Assembly: GCF_000520715.1 (NCBI RefSeq)
Contig: NZ_ASSD01000384.1
Span: 1-32,874 of the forward strand
Direction of reading: 5' to 3'
DNA length: 32,874 nucleotides
Origin: Paenibacillus zanthoxyli JH29
GTDB taxonomy: Bacteria > Bacillota > Bacilli > Paenibacillales > Paenibacillaceae
Positions within the stretch are counted from its first letter, which is position 1. Every line of letters starts with the position of its first letter. The notes under the pieces are model-generated. The model searched no databases. It was not told the origin of the DNA and worked only from the letters and a program-made list of their open reading frames with translations. This document shows positions 1-8,088 of this stretch, in pieces. Position numbers and translations under genes: made by a program.

Positions 1-268
1 TCCTGTTCTAAGATTTGGACTTTTTCAGTGGCCTCCTATTACGCCTTGGGTTTTTCAACTCTACCGAGCATCTTAAAACTAAATGATTCAGTGCTCCCGA
101 TCGGGACTTATATAATCTTATTGTTTAATGGACAACCATGCCCGCCGATTATAACACATCAAATGACTTGAATAATGTTAACCGCGCTCAGTCTACAACT
201 TTATTTTCCCGGTCTCAAACACATCATTCTCACCTTCATGTATAACTTCATAAAGCAATAGAATGACA
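1..268. other. gene-less AT-rich stretch at window edge
   Basis: No convincing gene is visible. Frame 1 on the plus strand stays open for about 56 codons from the window edge to a TGA near 170, but it has no recognisable motif. Bases 18-37 (GACTTTTTCAGTGGCCTC) resemble the terminal repeat style of IS1182-like elements, so an insertion sequence could end here with its body outside the window. That reading rests on pattern memory only. Confidence 0.3.
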
Positions 269-297
269 AAGAGACTATTCCTTGAGAATAGTCTCTT
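269..297. terminator. hairpin downstream of the ars operon
   Basis: A perfect 12-bp inverted repeat (269-280 AAGAGACTATTC and 286-297) has a 5-nt loop. It lies about 70 bp beyond the last stop codon of the minus-strand ars operon. The tail on the minus strand (TTGTCATTCTATTG) is only moderately T-rich, so termination strength is uncertain. Confidence 0.55.
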
Positions 298-369
298 CAG
301 CATAAGGGCTCTTAATATCAACTTTTAAGGAGTGGAATCTTCTGATAATTCCTGTTTCCTTTTAAATGC

Positions 370-804
370 TTATTGAGGATAAATGGCTCTTAACGCTTCC
401 CATTGCTTTGGCTTTACTGCAATGATGGGCCGTATAGCTTTTGCTTGTTTTTCAGCTTCTTCTAAAGACTCGGCAAGCCCCAATTCACGCAGTGTTCCGA
501 CCGCCACGGTACCCGTGCGTCCTTTTCCCCCGCCACAGTGAAAGGCAACTTTCTTTCCTGCTCGGTAAGCGCCCACCACTTCCTGAATTGCCGTGCGGAA
601 GAGCTCTCCTTCCGGCTCTGTTGCATGGTCTCCCAAGGGTACTTTAATCCACTGAACAGTATCTACTGGATAAGCACATTCCTCCGCCTCTTCGCGCAGA
701 TCCACTACGACCTCGACGCCTTCCTCCTTAACCATTTGTTCGACATCTTGAGCTCCGCCAAAATAAATTTTGTCTTCTACCAAAGCTTGATAAGTTTTAG
801 TCAT
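370..804 (-). CDS. dual-specificity/tyrosine phosphatase-like protein, last gene of the ars operon
   Basis: The 144-residue protein carries the phosphatase signature HCGGGKGRTG (nucleophile Cys90, Arg96), and PLGDH (Asp60) could supply the general acid. The family hydrolyses phosphoester bonds through a cysteinyl-phosphate intermediate. The start is ATG at 804 because AAAGGGAG lies 6-7 nt upstream; an in-frame ATG at 825 would lie upstream of that site. It lies 50 bp downstream of the HesB-like gene in the same direction as arsRBCDA. ArsC belongs to the related low-molecular-weight phosphatase fold, but this is a different family. Its role with arsenic is unknown; it could act on a protein or on an arsenylated substrate. 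The fold assignment is firm, the substrate is not. Confidence 0.85.
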   Translation of the reverse strand: MTKTYQALVEDKIYFGGAQDVEQMVKEEGVEVVVDLREEAEECAYPVDTVQWIKVPLGDHATEPEGELFRTAIQEVVGAYRAGKKVAFHCGGGKGRTGTVAVGTLRELGLAESLEEAEKQAKAIRPIIAVKPKQWEALRAIYPQ

Positions 805-854
805 AGGAATCTCCCTTTTATTCATATGTCAAATCAAATTGGCATTACCATTCC

Positions 855-1135
855 TTAAAAGCAGCTTCCGCCGCTACTAATCACCAGGCCAGCCCCTTCG
901 TCGTCTCGGGCATAATCGAGAGCCATCTCTTGAACGAGATCGGCAACCTGGGGATCAGATGCCACTTGAATATCATTGACCACATGGATCACGTCATCTT
1001 CGTGAGGTGTGTCAAGCATCATTTGATAATTCAGGCCACAGCAGCCCCCTCCGGCGAAAGCGAATCTCAAGGTAGTACACCTGATTCTTTCATTGCTTCT
1101 TCAATGTAGTGTTTGGCGCCATCTGTGATTACCAT
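855..1135 (-). pseudogene. HesB/IscA-like iron-sulfur (A-type carrier) protein, frameshifted
   Basis: The N-terminal part starts at ATG 1135 after a good site (AGGAG 7-9 nt upstream) and reads MVITDGAKHYIEEAMKESG, typical of the HesB/IscA start. The frame then hits TGA near 1071. The rest of the domain continues in another frame from about 1070: RFAFAGGGCCGLNYQ through to the C-terminal SSGGSCF. One missing base near 1070-1078 would restore a protein of about 93 residues (for example GVLPLRFAFAGGGCCG). The conserved GGGCCG and GGSC cysteines are intact. The gene follows arsA by 18 bp. It could be a true loss-of-function, a sequencing error, or recoding. Translation from the TTG at 1070 would give only the C-terminal 71 residues. 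Confidence 0.75.
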
Positions 1136-1153
1136 CCGTATCTCTCCTCGTCT

Positions 1154-2923
1154 TTAATGAAGGTGTGCAAGTTCCTTCAACTGCTCTACTCCGCGGATCT
1201 CTTTCGGTCTCCAGGGAATGATCACCGCCTGACCGCCGGCCCTCTTGTTGATTTCCCGAATCCATTGAACCTCCGCCATGGCTCTGCCTTTCAATACTGG
1301 TTCCCCGGTTCCGGAGGCAGCCAAACTCTGGTTGATAGTCCACCATCTTACGGAGATTTCGGCGCGCTTCAAGTCTTCCTCCAGCCGGGAGGCCTCATAA
1401 AAAGGAGTTGCTTCTGCCAAGGTTACGATAATTACTGCCGTTTCCTTCGCATTGCGGAGCCTCGGAAGAAGCTTTCGAACCGAATCCGGAACCTCACCTG
1501 CAGACCGGGTGACTTCTTTATGATATTCCTCGCTGGCATCCAGCAAGAGGAGCGTATGGCCAGTAGGTGCGGTATCAATGACTACGATCTGATCTTTGGA
1601 GCGTTCAACGAGCTCAGCAAAAGCCCGGAATACTGCGATTTCTTCCGTACAGGGTGATCGTAAGTCCTCTTCAAGAACAGCAAGGCCTTCTTCATCCAGG
1701 ATTTCGGCATTCTGGCTGATGACCTCTTGGCGATATTGATCAACTTCAGCCTTAGGGTCGATTCTGCTTAGAGATACCAATCCGGCATCTTTGCCGAAAA
1801 GGGTCTCAATGTGAGCGGCGGGATCCGTTGTGCTGAGGTGCACGTTATGACCGCGTTCCGCCAAACCGACGGCCAGAGCGGAAGCGACGGTTGTTTTGCC
1901 CACCCCGCCTTTGCCCATCGTGAACAAAATACGGATGCCGGCTTGCTCGACATCGTCGATCAGGGCAGATAGAGATGGTAAGCGGGGCGTCGCTTCCTCG
2001 GACGCAGCTTCAAGAGAGACAGGCTCAGCCGGTTTAAAGAGCTGCCGCATACGGTTGACTCCCAAGATGTTGTAAGCGACCAGCGGAATATGGAATGCAG
2101 ACAGATTTGTGAGTATATCAGGCATTGCACGTAAAGCAGTCTGCTGCCGTTCATAAAGCCCGGATGAAATCGGGTCCTCTGATTCCGGTAGTTGAAGCAG
2201 ACCGTTAACGATCAATATTTGACGCGTGACGCCGATCTCTCGAAGTTCCTCAGCGGCCCTTGCCGCTTCCAGCAGAGGCGTCCGATCCGGGCGTGTTACC
2301 AGCACCAAAGTCGTTTCAAGTTGATCCGATAACGTCCGTACAGCCTGCTCGTAGACCTCTTTCTTACGCTCCAGTCCGGCCAGCGGGCCCAGACAGGAAG
2401 CTCCGTGAGTACTTTCTTCCAGAAATCCGTTCCATGCGGACGGCAGCTGAAGAAGGCGCAGCGTGTGGCCTGTGGGCGCAGTATCAAACAGGATATGATC
2501 AAATTGCGATCTCAATTGTTCATCGGTCAGGAGGGTTGTAAACTCATCGAAAGCAGCAATTTCTACGGTACATGCCCCCGACAACTGTTCTTCCATCGTG
2601 GAGATCACCGAATCGGGCAGAACACCCCGGTAGGGAGCGACCACCTTTGCTTTATATTCTTCCACTGCCGTCTCCGGATCTAAATTCGCGGCAAAAAGAT
2701 TAGGAACACGCTCAATCACAGTCGGTTGATTGGAAAGTTCCATGCCAAAAACATCCTGCAAATTTGAAGCCGGATCGGTGCTTACAAGCAGAACCCGTTT
2801 ACCCGAGTCGGCTAGCGCTACCGCCGCTGCACAGGCTGTTGAAGTTTTACCTACCCCTCCTTTGCCTGTAAAGAACAAATATGGAGTACGCAGGATGGCT
2901 AATGGATCAAACCGGGTGGACAT
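1154..2923 (-). CDS. arsA: arsenite-activated ATPase ArsA (arsenical pump catalytic subunit)
   Basis: The 589-residue protein has the duplicated ArsA architecture. P-loop 1 (GKGGVGKT, residues 20-27) and P-loop 2 (about 337-344) are each followed by a DTAPTGHT segment (147-154 in the first half). The three cysteines that bind As(III) in E. coli ArsA (113, 172, 422) have counterparts: Cys118 in GACTVEIAAFDEF, Cys177 in GASCLGPL and Cys425 in SPCTEEIAVF. It hydrolyses ATP to power arsenite export through ArsB at the membrane. The start is ATG at 2923 because AAGGAAGG lies 6 nt upstream; a longer reading from 3016 would overlap the end of arsD. The arsD stop is 17 bp upstream, so the two are co-transcribed. 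Confidence 0.96.
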   Translation of the reverse strand: MSTRFDPLAILRTPYLFFTGKGGVGKTSTACAAAVALADSGKRVLLVSTDPASNLQDVFGMELSNQPTVIERVPNLFAANLDPETAVEEYKAKVVAPYRGVLPDSVISTMEEQLSGACTVEIAAFDEFTTLLTDEQLRSQFDHILFDTAPTGHTLRLLQLPSAWNGFLEESTHGASCLGPLAGLERKKEVYEQAVRTLSDQLETTLVLVTRPDRTPLLEAARAAEELREIGVTRQILIVNGLLQLPESEDPISSGLYERQQTALRAMPDILTNLSAFHIPLVAYNILGVNRMRQLFKPAEPVSLEAASEEATPRLPSLSALIDDVEQAGIRILFTMGKGGVGKTTVASALAVGLAERGHNVHLSTTDPAAHIETLFGKDAGLVSLSRIDPKAEVDQYRQEVISQNAEILDEEGLAVLEEDLRSPCTEEIAVFRAFAELVERSKDQIVVIDTAPTGHTLLLLDASEEYHKEVTRSAGEVPDSVRKLLPRLRNAKETAVIIVTLAEATPFYEASRLEEDLKRAEISVRWWTINQSLAASGTGEPVLKGRAMAEVQWIREINKRAGGQAVIIPWRPKEIRGVEQLKELAHLH

Positions 2924-2940
2924 GTCGATCCTTCCTTCCC

Positions 2941-3303
2941 TTATTTTGATTTCAATTTCAGCTCTATACGCACCTTGGGTTTTTGGGAGAGCTCGGATGC
3001 CGGGATTCCTGTCCATTCTTCCAGTTCTTCATTTGAGGGATAGCCTTGTTTTTTAACCACCTGTCCATCTAATAGGATAATTGGCAGCACATCCGGTCCT
3101 TCGTCAGTAAGCAGCTGTCTTATCACAGTATTGGCTACAAAAGCATCCGGCTCACTGGTCAAATTATATCTGGACACGCTAAATTCTTTCTTCTTCAAAT
3201 TATGGACCACCGCTGAGATGCGGATTAATTCCGGGTCAACAACAGGGCCGCATACTCCTGTGGAGCAACACATGGCCGGATCATAAATCTCTATGGATTT
3301 CAT
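2941..3303 (-). CDS. arsD: arsenite metallochaperone ArsD
   Basis: This 120-residue protein begins MKSIEIYDPAMCCSTGVCG, with Cys12, Cys13 and Cys18 exactly where E. coli ArsD has its As(III)-binding site. ArsD hands arsenite to ArsA and has weak repressor activity in E. coli. The later Cys-Cys pairs of the plasmid protein (112/113 and 119/120) are absent, which is common in ArsD homologues and not needed for transfer to ArsA. The start is ATG at 3303 with AAGGGAG upstream at a spacing of about 10 nt; an earlier in-frame start at 3363 would overlap arsC. It lies directly before arsA. Confidence 0.95.
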   Translation of the reverse strand: MKSIEIYDPAMCCSTGVCGPVVDPELIRISAVVHNLKKKEFSVSRYNLTSEPDAFVANTVIRQLLTDEGPDVLPIILLDGQVVKKQGYPSNEELEEWTGIPASELSQKPKVRIELKLKSK

Positions 3304-3362
3304 ACACCGAATTCTCCCTTCTTTGAAAAAGAAGCCGGGATCTCTCCCGGCCGGACTATTCA

Positions 3363-3782
3363 TTATTCGCCGGTTTCGGCAAATTGTTTAATACGTGCTC
3401 CAACCTGATCCCGGACCCGCTGAAACACCGCCCATTTCTCTTCTTCGGTCCCCTGCACTTTGGCCGGGTCGTCAAACCCCCAGTGTTCGCGTTTCACCTT
3501 CGGAGGAGTAATCGGGCATTTATCAGCGGCATCCCCGCACAACGTGATGACTAGATCAGCGTTATTCAGCAACTCCGAATCAATAATATCGGAGGTCTGC
3601 CCCGAGATATCAATACCCACTTCGCTCATGGCTTGTACAGCTTTGGGATTTAGACCATGCGCTTCAATACCGGCGCTGTAAATATTCCAGCCATCGCTGA
3701 GGTATTTCTTCGCCCAGCCTTCCGCCATCTGGCTCCGGCAGGAGTTCCCTGTACACAAAAAGTAAATGGTTTTCTTATCCAT
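3363..3782 (-). CDS. arsC: thioredoxin-coupled arsenate reductase ArsC
   Basis: The 139-residue protein belongs to the low-molecular-weight phosphatase-fold arsenate reductases of Bacillus and Staphylococcus. The P-loop is CTGNSCRS (Cys10 nucleophile, Arg16). Cys82 and Cys89 in LCGDAADKC form the disulfide relay that thioredoxin reduces. It converts arsenate to arsenite for export. ATG 3782 is preceded by AAAGGAG. It sits 20 bp after arsB and 59 bp before arsD in the same operon. Confidence 0.97.
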   Translation of the reverse strand: MDKKTIYFLCTGNSCRSQMAEGWAKKYLSDGWNIYSAGIEAHGLNPKAVQAMSEVGIDISGQTSDIIDSELLNNADLVITLCGDAADKCPITPPKVKREHWGFDDPAKVQGTEEEKWAVFQRVRDQVGARIKQFAETGE

Positions 3783-3802
3783 GAGTAATCGTCTCCTTTA
3801 AA

Positions 3803-5113
3803 TTAAAGAATGGTTAACCATATATAGAGTCCCAGAAGGGTGATGAATAGTGTTGGAATCGTCAAAATGATCCCTGTTTTAAAGTAGGTCCCCCAGGATA
3901 TCTTCACACCTTTGGTTGAAAGTACATGCAGCCAGAGTAAGGTAGCCAGCGAACCAATCGGTGTGATCTTCGGCCCTAAATCCGAACCGATGACATTTGC
4001 GTAAACCAAAGCATCTTTAATAATTCCTGTCGTGTGTATTGCGTCGATAGCAAGCGCATCAATCATGACCGTAGGCATATTATTCATGATCGATGAAATG
4101 ATCGCCGCTATAAAGCCCATGCCCATCGTCGCGACGAATAGACCTTGATCAGCAGCGCCTTGAATCACATTAGCCAGGACATCCGTAAGTCCGGCATTTC
4201 GGAGTCCATACACTACGACATACATCCCTATGGAGAAGAATACGATCGCCCAGGGCGCCCCTTTAACCACTTCCATTGTTGGTACGAAAGGACTTCTTCT
4301 AGCCATAATCAGGAAAAAGATCGCGATAATCCCGGCTACCACGGAAACAGGAATGTTCAGGAATTCACTGACGAAGTATCCGGCCAGAAGAACCGCAAGG
4401 ACAAGCCAGGATAACTTGAACATCCTCTTGTCTTTGATGGCCTCTTCAGGATTTTTTAACTGAGAGCCGTCAAACTGTCTCGGGATACTTTTACGGAAGA
4501 AAATGAACAGCACCAGAATACTGGCAGTAAGCGAAAACAAAGTAGGGATAATCATGTGTCCCGCATATTCCATAAAGGTGACTCCAAAAAAGTCGGCGGA
4601 AACAATATTAACCAGATTACTGACGACAAGCGGCAATGAAGTCGTATCTGCAATGAATCCGCTGGCAATGATAAACGGAAATACTTTTTTCTCATCAAAA
4701 TTCAGTGCGCGCACCATTGCAAGCACAATCGGAGTCAAGATGAGAGCTGCGCCGTCATTGGCAAAAAACGCGGCTACAACCGCTCCAAGAATGGTGACAT
4801 AGATGAACATCCGGATTCCATTCCCGCGTGCGGCTCTGGCCATATGTAGGGCAGCCCATTCGAAAAAGCCAATTTTGTCAAGGATTAAAGAAATGAGTAT
4901 GATTGCAATAAACGCTAGCGTAGCATTCCACACAATCAGGGTAACATCGAGCACGTCGTTAAAACTGACAACGCCCGCAAGCAGCGCCAATACGGCCCCG
5001 CCGCAGGCCGACCATCCAATCGATAAATTCCGGGGCTGCCAAATGACAAAGATTAACGTAAGCACAAAAATGAAACTCGCTAGTAGTACCGAAACCAATC
5101 CGCTGACCTCCAT
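3803..5113 (-). CDS. arsB: arsenite efflux membrane protein ArsB
   Basis: A 436-residue polytopic protein of the ArsB/NhaD ion-transporter superfamily, with about 11-12 hydrophobic segments and the expected ArsB length. Recognisable parts include [22 protein letters not shown] and the segment around [15 protein letters not shown], a conserved half-site. It exports arsenite alone or as the ArsA-ArsB pump. The start codon follows the arsR stop directly (TAA ATG, no gap) with no strong ribosome site in range, so translation is probably coupled to arsR. Confidence 0.95.
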   Translation of the reverse strand: MEVSGLVSVLLASFIFVLTLIFVIWQPRNLSIGWSACGGAVLALLAGVVSFNDVLDVTLIVWNATLAFIAIILISLILDKIGFFEWAALHMARAARGNGIRMFIYVTILGAVVAAFFANDGAALILTPIVLAMVRALNFDEKKVFPFIIASGFIADTTSLPLVVSNLVNIVSADFFGVTFMEYAGHMIIPTLFSLTASILVLFIFFRKSIPRQFDGSQLKNPEEAIKDKRMFKLSWLVLAVLLAGYFVSEFLNIPVSVVAGIIAIFFLIMARRSPFVPTMEVVKGAPWAIVFFSIGMYVVVYGLRNAGLTDVLANVIQGAADQGLFVATMGMGFIAAIISSIMNNMPTVMIDALAIDAIHTTGIIKDALVYANVIGSDLGPKITPIGSLATLLWLHVLSTKGVKISWGTYFKTGIILTIPTLFITLLGLYIWLTIL

Positions 5114-5458
5114 TTAATTACATGAAATTCTCAGACCTTTCTTATCCAGTTCTTCCAGCTCATGATCTTGTGAAGGAACGAAGGCAATCAATTGTTGAAT
5201 TAACTCATGTTGAGGACTGTTTGGATTAATTGAATAAAAAATCCATTGGCCTTTCCGATTTTCCTTAACAAGACCGGCATCCTTAAGCTTCCGTAAATGT
5301 TGGCTGACCGACGGCTGACTCGTTTTAAAAATTTCAACGAGCTCACATACACAGCATTCCTGCTTCTCCAGAAGCTTCATGATTGTCAGCCTTGTCTTGT
5401 CTCCCAAAAGCTTTAATGTCTGTGATACTTCGTCTAAATCACCCATTTCAAAGCTCAT
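5114..5458 (-). CDS. arsR: ArsR-family arsenite-responsive repressor
   Basis: The 114-residue winged-helix protein contains the metalloid-binding ECCVCEL motif (Cys35, Cys36, Cys38; compare ELCVCDL in E. coli ArsR) at the start of the DNA-binding region, followed by SQPSVSQHLRKLKDAGLV. As(III) binding releases it from the operator. ATG 5458 has a perfect AAAGGAGG site 6 nt upstream. It is the first gene of the arsRBCDA operon, with a promoter and a 12-bp palindrome just upstream. Confidence 0.96.
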   Translation of the reverse strand: MSFEMGDLDEVSQTLKLLGDKTRLTIMKLLEKQECCVCELVEIFKTSQPSVSQHLRKLKDAGLVKENRKGQWIFYSINPNSPQHELIQQLIAFVPSQDHELEELDKKGLRISCN

Positions 5459-5480
5459 GTTCCGCCTCCTTTCGCCAATT

Positions 5481-5509
5481 ATTATATAACTATGTGCTTA
5501 TATAAGCAA
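5481..5509 (-). promoter_or_regulatory. arsR promoter with candidate ArsR operator
   Basis: On the minus strand a -35 TTGCTT (5504-5509), a 17-bp spacer and a consensus -10 TATAAT (5481-5486) are visible. The perfect palindrome GCTTATATAAGC (5496-5507) overlaps the -35 box and spacer, a position suited to an ArsR operator. Predicted transcription starts near 5474, which would leave a leader of only about 16 nt containing the ribosome binding site. Confidence 0.75.
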
Positions 5510-5580
5510 TGGCTGATATAAAGTTTCATCGTTCTCATGAATATTTGGATGTCTTTATTATTAATGCTGTCTACAGCTCG

Positions 5581-6309
5581 TCATTTGGATATTTTAAAGC
5601 CGCCGTCAACAAATATGGTTTCGCCGTTTATATAATTTGCCATCTCCGATAACAAAAATAATATGACCTTCGCAACATCCACTGATGATGCGATTTTACC
5701 AGAGGGTATGGTCTTTTCCGAAAAGTCCCTTACTTCCGGATTATCAAATGATTTCGCGGTCATTCCAGTGTATGTAAATCCGGGCGCAACAGAGTTCACT
5801 CTTATGTTGAATTGCTGTAAATCCAATGCCATTGCGGATGTCAATGCGACGACCCCTCCCTTGGAGGCGGCATAGTCAGCCATATCCGGTCTAAAAATTC
5901 TTGATCTTATACAACTAACGTTAACAATTGTACCTATGTTGTTTTTGATCATTTTTTTAGCCGCATGTTTGGTAAGTATGAATAGTCCGGTAAGATTTGT
6001 AGAGATGACTTTATCCCATTCCTCAATGTCCAGCTCATAAAATGGTTTTGAACTTGCATATACACCTGCACAGTTGGCCAGTCCGTCAATCTTCCCGTAC
6101 AATGCTTCAATTTCATCTAATGCATCGATTACTTTGAGTTCATCTCTAATGTCAGCATGATAGTGTCTATAACGTTCATTCATTATGGTGCTCTGGTTAA
6201 CATCTAACCCCACAACAGAAGCCCCATGTTCCAATAATAACTCTGCACAGCTCCTTCCTATGCCTGAAACAGAGCCAGTGACCAGAATCGTTTTACCTAA
6301 AAAATTCAT
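5581..6309 (-). CDS. short-chain dehydrogenase/reductase (SDR)
   Basis: The 242-residue classical SDR has the NAD(P)-binding motif TGSVSGIG (residues 11-18), HADI, NCAG in place of NNAG (79-82), the catalytic residues Ser132, Tyr146 and Lys150 (YAASK), and VNSVAPG. It reduces or oxidises a hydroxyl/keto substrate that cannot be named from sequence. ATG 6309 is chosen because GAGGTG lies 10 nt upstream; a TTG at 6327 would start before that site. It ends 122 bp before arsR, which has its own promoter, so it need not belong to the ars operon. Confidence 0.85.
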   Translation of the reverse strand: MNFLGKTILVTGSVSGIGRSCAELLLEHGASVVGLDVNQSTIMNERYRHYHADIRDELKVIDALDEIEALYGKIDGLANCAGVYASSKPFYELDIEEWDKVISTNLTGLFILTKHAAKKMIKNNIGTIVNVSCIRSRIFRPDMADYAASKGGVVALTSAMALDLQQFNIRVNSVAPGFTYTGMTAKSFDNPEVRDFSEKTIPSGKIASSVDVAKVILFLLSEMANYINGETIFVDGGFKISK

Positions 6310-6405
6310 GTTAACCCCACACCTCAATTATTAGATTACTCCTATCATTTCATTTGCCAACTTTAGTATCATACAATAATTAGCAGAAAAAAATGAGTTT
6401 TATAC

Positions 6406-6434
6406 TTGCATATTGCAAATTAATGAGTTATAAC
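6406..6434 (+). promoter_or_regulatory. marR promoter with dyad operator
   Basis: A -35 TTGCAT (6406-6411) and a -10 TATAAC (6429-6434) are separated by 17 bp, 22 bp before the marR start. The perfect dyad TTGCA-TAT-TGCAA (6406-6418) covers the -35 box. The same dyad, with AAT as spacer, occurs again at 6924-6936. This supports autoregulation by the MarR protein. Confidence 0.7.
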
Positions 6435-6456
6435 TTAAATCACGAGGTGAGACACA

Positions 6457-6906
6457 ATGGAAAATCCGCGAGAGCTATTTCAAATCATGACCCGCCGCTT
6501 TGGACTGCTCAATAAATATTGCTGCTCAGTTGGCGGCTGCGATATCTCTTTGGCCCAAAGCCACTTACTTTATGAAATTGACCGCCGGCACAAGCCATCC
6601 ATGCAAGAGGTTGCAGAGGCGCTGGGAACAGAAGTAACGACCTTTAGCCGACAAGTACAATCACTGATCCAGATGAATTTAGTCAAGAAAACGCCCGATC
6701 CTAATGATCGGAGGGTATATACCCTCTCCCTGACTGCGGAAGGCAAAATGATCGCCGGTATGATTGATCAACAAATGAACGATTATCTGGACGAAGTCTT
6801 CTCGTACATGACGGAGTTTGAGAAAGAAACCGTACTACGCTCAGTAAAGCTTTTTAATGAGGCTATGGGGAAATCAAGCAGATGCAGCGCACCTGTAACT
6901 GGGTGA
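6457..6906 (+). CDS. MarR-family regulator with Cys22-Cys23-X4-Cys28, probable arsenical sensor
   Basis: The 149-residue protein has a MarR winged helix (SMQEVAEALGTEVTTFSRQVQSLI, then the wing DPNDRRVYTLSLT). Unusually it carries Cys22, Cys23 and Cys28 (KYCCSVGGCDIS) in the first helical segment, where the MarR dimer and ligand pocket lie, plus a cysteine near the C-terminus. A vicinal Cys pair with a third Cys nearby suits trivalent arsenic binding. It is first in a plus-strand unit with arsM and has the dyad TTGCA-N3-TGCAA before it and between it and the next gene. ATG 6457 is preceded by GAGGTGA. The inference is a repressor released by As(III) or methylarsenite. The family is certain, the ligand is inferred from context. 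Confidence 0.85.
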   Translation: MENPRELFQIMTRRFGLLNKYCCSVGGCDISLAQSHLLYEIDRRHKPSMQEVAEALGTEVTTFSRQVQSLIQMNLVKKTPDPNDRRVYTLSLTAEGKMIAGMIDQQMNDYLDEVFSYMTEFEKETVLRSVKLFNEAMGKSSRCSAPVTG

Positions 6907-6923
6907 TTTCTCTTAACATATAA

Positions 6924-6936
6924 TTGCAAATTGCAA
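6924..6936 (+). promoter_or_regulatory. second MarR-type dyad before the arsM genes
   Basis: The perfect dyad TTGCA-AAT-TGCAA matches the one over the marR promoter. The extended sequence AATTGCAAATTGCAAGTT is close to the reverse complement of the first site with its flanks. It lies 61 bp before the small Cys-Cys gene, so a second regulated promoter probably drives the downstream genes. A clear -10 box is not visible. Confidence 0.65.
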
Positions 6937-6997
6937 GTTATAGTTATTAATCTTCATTAAGATTTAAGGATAAACATTCTCTAAGGAGGCGGAAGTT

Positions 6998-7180
6998 ATG
7001 TTAGGAGATCTTTATGTTGCGGAGTACTTAACGAAGTATCAAGAAATTGAGCTGCAGAGGAAGGCATTACACGCTTGGAAATTTCCACAAAAGAAAACCT
7101 TCTCTTTACGCAAATGGCTGTCCCAAAAAGGTTCTTCTTCGATCTCTACATCCCCTGTTAGCTATGAGCCTTGCTGCTAG
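6998..7180 (+). CDS. 60-residue protein ending in Cys-Cys, upstream of arsM
   Basis: I do not recognise the family. The product has no signal peptide or membrane span. It is mostly polar and ends VSYEPCC, so a vicinal cysteine pair forms the extreme C-terminus. It is very likely translated: AAGGAGG lies 7-9 nt before ATG 6998. It sits between marR and arsM in the same direction, with 59 bp to arsM. By analogy with the Cys pairs of ArsD and ArsM, the tail could bind trivalent arsenic and pass it to ArsM or present it to the regulator; this is inference. It could also be a leader-like peptide. Confidence 0.75.
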   Translation: MLGDLYVAEYLTKYQEIELQRKALHAWKFPQKKTFSLRKWLSQKGSSSISTSPVSYEPCC

Positions 7181-7239
7181 TCTTGGCAAGAACCTTCGAG
7201 TTATGTTATGAAACTAAAATTCTAAAGGAGTGTTACCCA

Positions 7240-8058
7240 ATGACCAAACTTACAAATGACCAAATCCGCCAAAACGTTAGAACCCGGTATCAACGATTCG
7301 CTGTACAAAAAATCGAATCGAGTTCTTCATGCTGTTCCTCAGAACGTTCTAACAGCTCAGCCGAATGCTGTGATACCCCCACTGACTTTAATGCCATTTC
7401 CGAAAAGCTCGGTTACTCTACGGATGAATTAGCTACAGTACCCGAAGGAGCTAATCTTGGCCTGGGGTGCGGCAACCCGCAAGCTATTGCTGAGCTCCAA
7501 GCAGGCGAAACGGTTCTCGATTTGGGCAGCGGTGGCGGATTCGATTGCTTCCTGGCCTCTCGTCAGGTCGGCGAAACTGGCCATGTCATCGGTGTGGATA
7601 TGACACCGGAAATGGTCAGCCGTGCTCGGGAGAACACTGCTCGGGGCCATTTTACGAATACCGATTTCCGTTTAGGTGAAATTGAACATTTGCCCGTGGC
7701 TGACAATACGGTTAATGTGATTATTTCCAACTGTGTGATTAATCTGTCCCCTGACAAGCAGCAGGTATTCCATGAAGCGTTTCGTGTTCTTCAACCAGGG
7801 GGCCGACTCGCTATTTCAGACATTGTAACGACTGCTGAGCTTCCTCCGGAAATCAAGGATGATCTCGATCAATTGTACTCCGGCTGTATTTCTGGCGCTT
7901 CATCGATAAGCGCACTGGAATCCATGCTTAAACAAAGCGGATTTACCGATATTTCCATCGAACCTAAAGATGAATCCAAAGCTTTTATTAAAGATTGGGT
8001 TCCTGGTTCCAACATTGAAAATTACATTGTGTCCGCTGTGATTAAGGCAATCAAATAA
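7240..8058 (+). CDS. arsM: arsenite S-adenosylmethionine methyltransferase ArsM
   Basis: The 272-residue enzyme has the SAM-binding motif VLDLGSGGGFDC (residues 92-103). The conserved ArsM cysteines are visible: Cys77 (LGLGCGNP), Cys165 (SNCVINLSP) and Cys216 (YSGCISGA), matching the As(III)-binding cysteines 72, 174 and 224 of the algal enzyme. Two additional vicinal pairs, Cys31-Cys32 and Cys43-Cys44, lie in the N-terminal extension. It methylates arsenite to mono-, di- and trimethyl species in the cytoplasm. ATG 7240 is chosen because AAAGGAG lies 9 nt upstream; a longer reading from 7171 would overlap the small upstream gene. Confidence 0.96.
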   Translation: MTKLTNDQIRQNVRTRYQRFAVQKIESSSSCCSSERSNSSAECCDTPTDFNAISEKLGYSTDELATVPEGANLGLGCGNPQAIAELQAGETVLDLGSGGGFDCFLASRQVGETGHVIGVDMTPEMVSRARENTARGHFTNTDFRLGEIEHLPVADNTVNVIISNCVINLSPDKQQVFHEAFRVLQPGGRLAISDIVTTAELPPEIKDDLDQLYSGCISGASSISALESMLKQSGFTDISIEPKDESKAFIKDWVPGSNIENYIVSAVIKAIK

Positions 8059-8088
8059 TATTAAGGTCTAATCCATGGAGGGAAAATA

